Shown in pieces: positions 61,980 through 64,000 of a stretch of DNA of 64,000 nt. Both the position numbers and the translations under genes were made by a program. Below the pieces are notes generated by a model. It saw only the letters and a list, made by a program, of their open reading frames with translations. It made no database searches and was not told the origin of the DNA. The stretch is taken from positions 1 to 64,000 of the forward strand of contig SLUK01000012.1 in NCBI GenBank assembly GCA_004340125.1. Reading direction: 5' to 3'. The stretch is from Harryflintia acetispora (GTDB taxonomy: Bacteria > Bacillota > Clostridia > Oscillospirales > Ruminococcaceae). Numbering within the stretch: position 1 is the first letter of the stretch; every line of letters starts with the position of its first letter.

Positions 61980-63281
61980 ATGAGAAGAAAAATTGTACTG
62001 GTCGGCGCGGGGAGCGCCGTTTTTACAAAAGGCCTGCTGCTCGACATCATTGAGCGGCGCGACGAGCAGTGGAGCGTCGGGCTGGTGGACACCGACCCGG
62101 TGGCGCTGGATGTGATCGACAAGCTCAGCCGCAAGATGGTGGAGCAGAAGGGCGCCGACATCGAGCTGAGCGCTTCGGTGGACCGGCGCGACATCCTGCC
62201 GGGGGCGGACTATGTGGTCAGCACCATCGGCGTTGGCGGCCGCCGCGCCTGGGAGCAGGACGTGTTCATCCCCCGCAAATACGGCGTCTACCAGCCGGTG
62301 GGCGACACGGTGGGGCCGGGCGGCCTCTCGCGGGCCATGCGGATGATCCCGCAGCTGTGCGACATCGCGCGGGACATCAAGATCATCTGTCCCGACGCCC
62401 TTTTCTTAAACTACGCCAATCCCATGACCATGAACTGCATGGCCATCCGCCGCGAGACCGGGGTGCCGGTAATCGGGCTGTGCCATGGGGTGAACAACGG
62501 CCTGGGGCGCATCTCGAGGTTCATGGGCCTGCGCAAGGAGGACATCTCCTTCACCGCCTGCGGGCTCAACCACATGGTTTTCCTCTACCAGATGCGCAAG
62601 GATGCAAAGGACCTCTTCCCCTATTTTGTAGAAATGCTCGATAAGGTTCCGGTGGAGGAGCGGCAGATCGGCCCGCTGACCGAGAACTTCGTGCGCGAAA
62701 ACCACAGCTATGTGGTGTCGGACGACCGGCATTATTCGGAGTTTGTGCCCGAGACGACCCTTCGGGGCGCCTACCGCGGCGGAGAGCTCGGGGTAAAGTA
62801 TTATTCCTTCGAGGGGACCATCCGCGAGGGGGACGAGGAGTTTGAGGAGCACCGCCGCTACGCCTACAGCGCCGAGGCGCTGCCCGAAAGCTTCTTCGAG
62901 CGGGAGAGCGGCGAGCACGAGCAGCTGATGGACATCATCGGCGCGATGATCTACGACCGGCCCGGCATTTTCTACGTCAACCTCCCGAACTGCGGGGCGG
63001 TTGCGGGGCTGCCGGACGAGACGGTGGTCGAGCGCCCGGCGCTGATCTCAGGCTCCGGGATCCAGCCGCTGCAGCTGCCCGACTTCCCCGTTACGCTCCT
63101 GCCGCGCCTGGCGCGCTTCGCGACCATCTATGAGATGGCGGTGCGCGCGGCGCTCGAAGGGGACCGCGGCCTCCTGCTGGGCGCGATGTGCGAGGCGAGC
63201 GCCATTTCCGACAAGGAGACGGTGCGCAAAATGATGGAAGAGCTGCTCGCAGCGCAGAAGGAATACCTGCCGCAGTTCTAG
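61980..63281 (+). CDS. Glycoside hydrolase family 4 enzyme (second, alpha-glucosidase/galactosidase-like)
   Basis: A 433-residue NAD- and Mn-dependent GH4 enzyme. The Rossmann start is IVLVGAGSAVFTKGLL. GDTVGPGGLSRAMRMIP, the metal-binding Cys in GLCHGVNNGL and the His in CGLNHMVFLY match the AglA/MelA-like branch, which often acts on unphosphorylated alpha-glycosides. It differs clearly from the GH4 copy at 53081 (CHGV versus CNAS). GGAAAGGATCGG precedes the ATG. Its products are probably phosphorylated by the ROK kinase upstream. Confidence 0.92.
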   Translation: MRRKIVLVGAGSAVFTKGLLLDIIERRDEQWSVGLVDTDPVALDVIDKLSRKMVEQKGADIELSASVDRRDILPGADYVVSTIGVGGRRAWEQDVFIPRKYGVYQPVGDTVGPGGLSRAMRMIPQLCDIARDIKIICPDALFLNYANPMTMNCMAIRRETGVPVIGLCHGVNNGLGRISRFMGLRKEDISFTACGLNHMVFLYQMRKDAKDLFPYFVEMLDKVPVEERQIGPLTENFVRENHSYVVSDDRHYSEFVPETTLRGAYRGGELGVKYYSFEGTIREGDEEFEEHRRYAYSAEALPESFFERESGEHEQLMDIIGAMIYDRPGIFYVNLPNCGAVAGLPDETVVERPALISGSGIQPLQLPDFPVTLLPRLARFATIYEMAVRAALEGDRGLLLGAMCEASAISDKETVRKMMEELLAAQKEYLPQF

Positions 63282-63316
63282 GCGGCCTTTAAAAACAGGA
63301 GGGGAGGGATCCTGAC

Positions 63317-64000
63317 ATGAAAAACGCCGGTGGGAACGCACCGCCCCGCCAGAAGCTGGGACGCGCGCAATCGAGGTTCGTGTTCTGCTGTCTGGCGCCG
63401 GTGATGGTGCTGTTCGTCGTCTTCCTGCTCGCGCCCATCGCGATCAGCGTGGTGCTGTCCTTCTTTAACTACAGCCCCTTGAGCGATAAGGCGGTCTTCG
63501 TCGGACTCAAGTATTATTCCTACATGCTGACCGACCCGAACTTCATCAAGACGATCGTCAATACGTTGATCTTCGTGGCTTCGGCGGTTGCAATCAATCT
63601 GGTGCTGTCCACCTCGATCGCGCTGATGGTTTATTCCCTGACCAGTGCGCGCATGCGCGAGATGTTCCGGGCGTTTTATTTCCTGCCGGTCATCGCGCCG
63701 CTGGTGGGCGCGTCGCTGGTCTGGAAGAACATGTTCGATCCCCAGTACGGGCTGGTGAGCATGATCATGGAACGCTTCGGATCGGACTTTAGCATCTATT
63801 GGCTCTCGGACGCCCGCTACGCCCTGATCGCGGTGATCATCGTCACCCTCTGGCACGACCTCGGCTACAACATCGTCATTCTGACCACCGGGCTCTACTC
63901 GATCCCCAAGACCTACTTCGAGTCGGGCAAGATCGACGGGGCCAACCGCTGGCAGCTGTTCTGGAACATCACCCTGCCGCTGCTCTCGCGCACCATGGCC
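63317..64000 (+). CDS. Sugar ABC importer, permease (MalF/UgpA type), cut by the window end
   Basis: The first 228 codons of a membrane permease, open at the window end. It begins MKNAGGNAPPRQKLGRAQ, then helix 1 (FCCLAPVMVLFVVFLLAPI). Further helices follow (IVNTLIFVASAVAINLVL, FYFLPVIAPLVGASL), and the ATPase-docking loop TYFESGKIDGANRWQLF is reached before the end. AGGAGGGGAGGGATCC precedes the ATG. It should be followed by a MalG-type partner outside the window. Confidence 0.9.
   Translation, partial: MKNAGGNAPPRQKLGRAQSRFVFCCLAPVMVLFVVFLLAPIAISVVLSFFNYSPLSDKAVFVGLKYYSYMLTDPNFIKTIVNTLIFVASAVAINLVLSTSIALMVYSLTSARMREMFRAFYFLPVIAPLVGASLVWKNMFDPQYGLVSMIMERFGSDFSIYWLSDARYALIAVIIVTLWHDLGYNIVILTTGLYSIPKTYFESGKIDGANRWQLFWNITLPLLSRTMA

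Overview
The window looks like the chromosome of a GC-rich, Gram-positive anaerobe of the class Clostridia, most likely an Oscillospiraceae/Ruminococcaceae-type gut bacterium. The basis is many lipoprotein-anchored ABC importers, YesM/YesN and OmpR/EnvZ-type two-component systems, a greA-lysS pair, strong AGGAGG ribosome binding sites, TTGACA-17-TATAAT promoters and CCA-encoded tRNA genes. The species is an inference. No phage, insertion sequence, CRISPR array or replication origin was seen.

Layout. 0-3.7 kb: a YesN/YesM two-component system (minus). 3.9-6.05 kb: a MATE exporter fused to a cytidylate-kinase-like domain, behind a promoter and an apparent transcription attenuator (minus). 6.2-14.4 kb: catabolic cluster 1, with a carbohydrate ABC importer, three FrlC-like epimerases, a FrlD-like kinase, an amidohydrolase-fold protein and a YjbQ protein. 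14.6-18.6 kb: a cupin-like DUF4867-type protein, prephenate dehydrogenase, a four-tRNA array (Val, Asp, Phe, Gly) with a tRNA-like structured spacer, a LUD protein and a membrane-anchored hypothetical protein. 18.7-22.0 kb: lysS, greA and a hypothetical gene (minus). 22.3-27.0 kb: tRNA-Ala; a minus-strand operon (acetyltransferase, iron alcohol dehydrogenase, iron-sulfur flavoprotein, cyclophilin-like lipoprotein) divergent from a LysR gene. 27.0-34.4 kb: two OmpR-type two-component systems with a VanY-like carboxypeptidase, two exported proteins and a ferritin-like protein; the second kinase is split by a frameshift. 34.4-37.3 kb: a hybrid sensor kinase with two periplasmic-binding-protein domains (minus).

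37.4-46.0 kb: cluster 2, a nitrate/taurine-type ABC importer with two amidohydrolases, a Gfo/Idh/MocA dehydrogenase and a ROK regulator. 46.0-55.6 kb: cluster 3, a GntR/UTRA repressor with a clear operator, two tandem paralogous sugar-binding lipoproteins, two permeases, an FGGY kinase, a GH4 enzyme and a PatB/MalY-type aminotransferase. 55.9-57.2 kb: a secreted GLUG-like protein. 57.3-64.0 kb: cluster 4, an amidohydrolase, a DeoR repressor with several operator-like palindromes, a sugar-binding lipoprotein, a ROK kinase, a second GH4 enzyme and a permease cut by the window end.

The genes suggest a specialist in unusual small glycosides or modified sugars: four importers are each linked to an amidohydrolase, GH4, epimerase or kinase set, and each has its own local regulator. 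The most unusual signals are an 86-base palindromic element present twice, one copy lying in frame inside a lipoprotein signal peptide; a frameshift that lets that same lipoprotein frame run antisense through a tRNA gene; the attenuator before the MATE fusion; a tRNA-like structure inside the tRNA array; and the three-epimerase FrlC/FrlD-like cluster without a recognisable deglycase.
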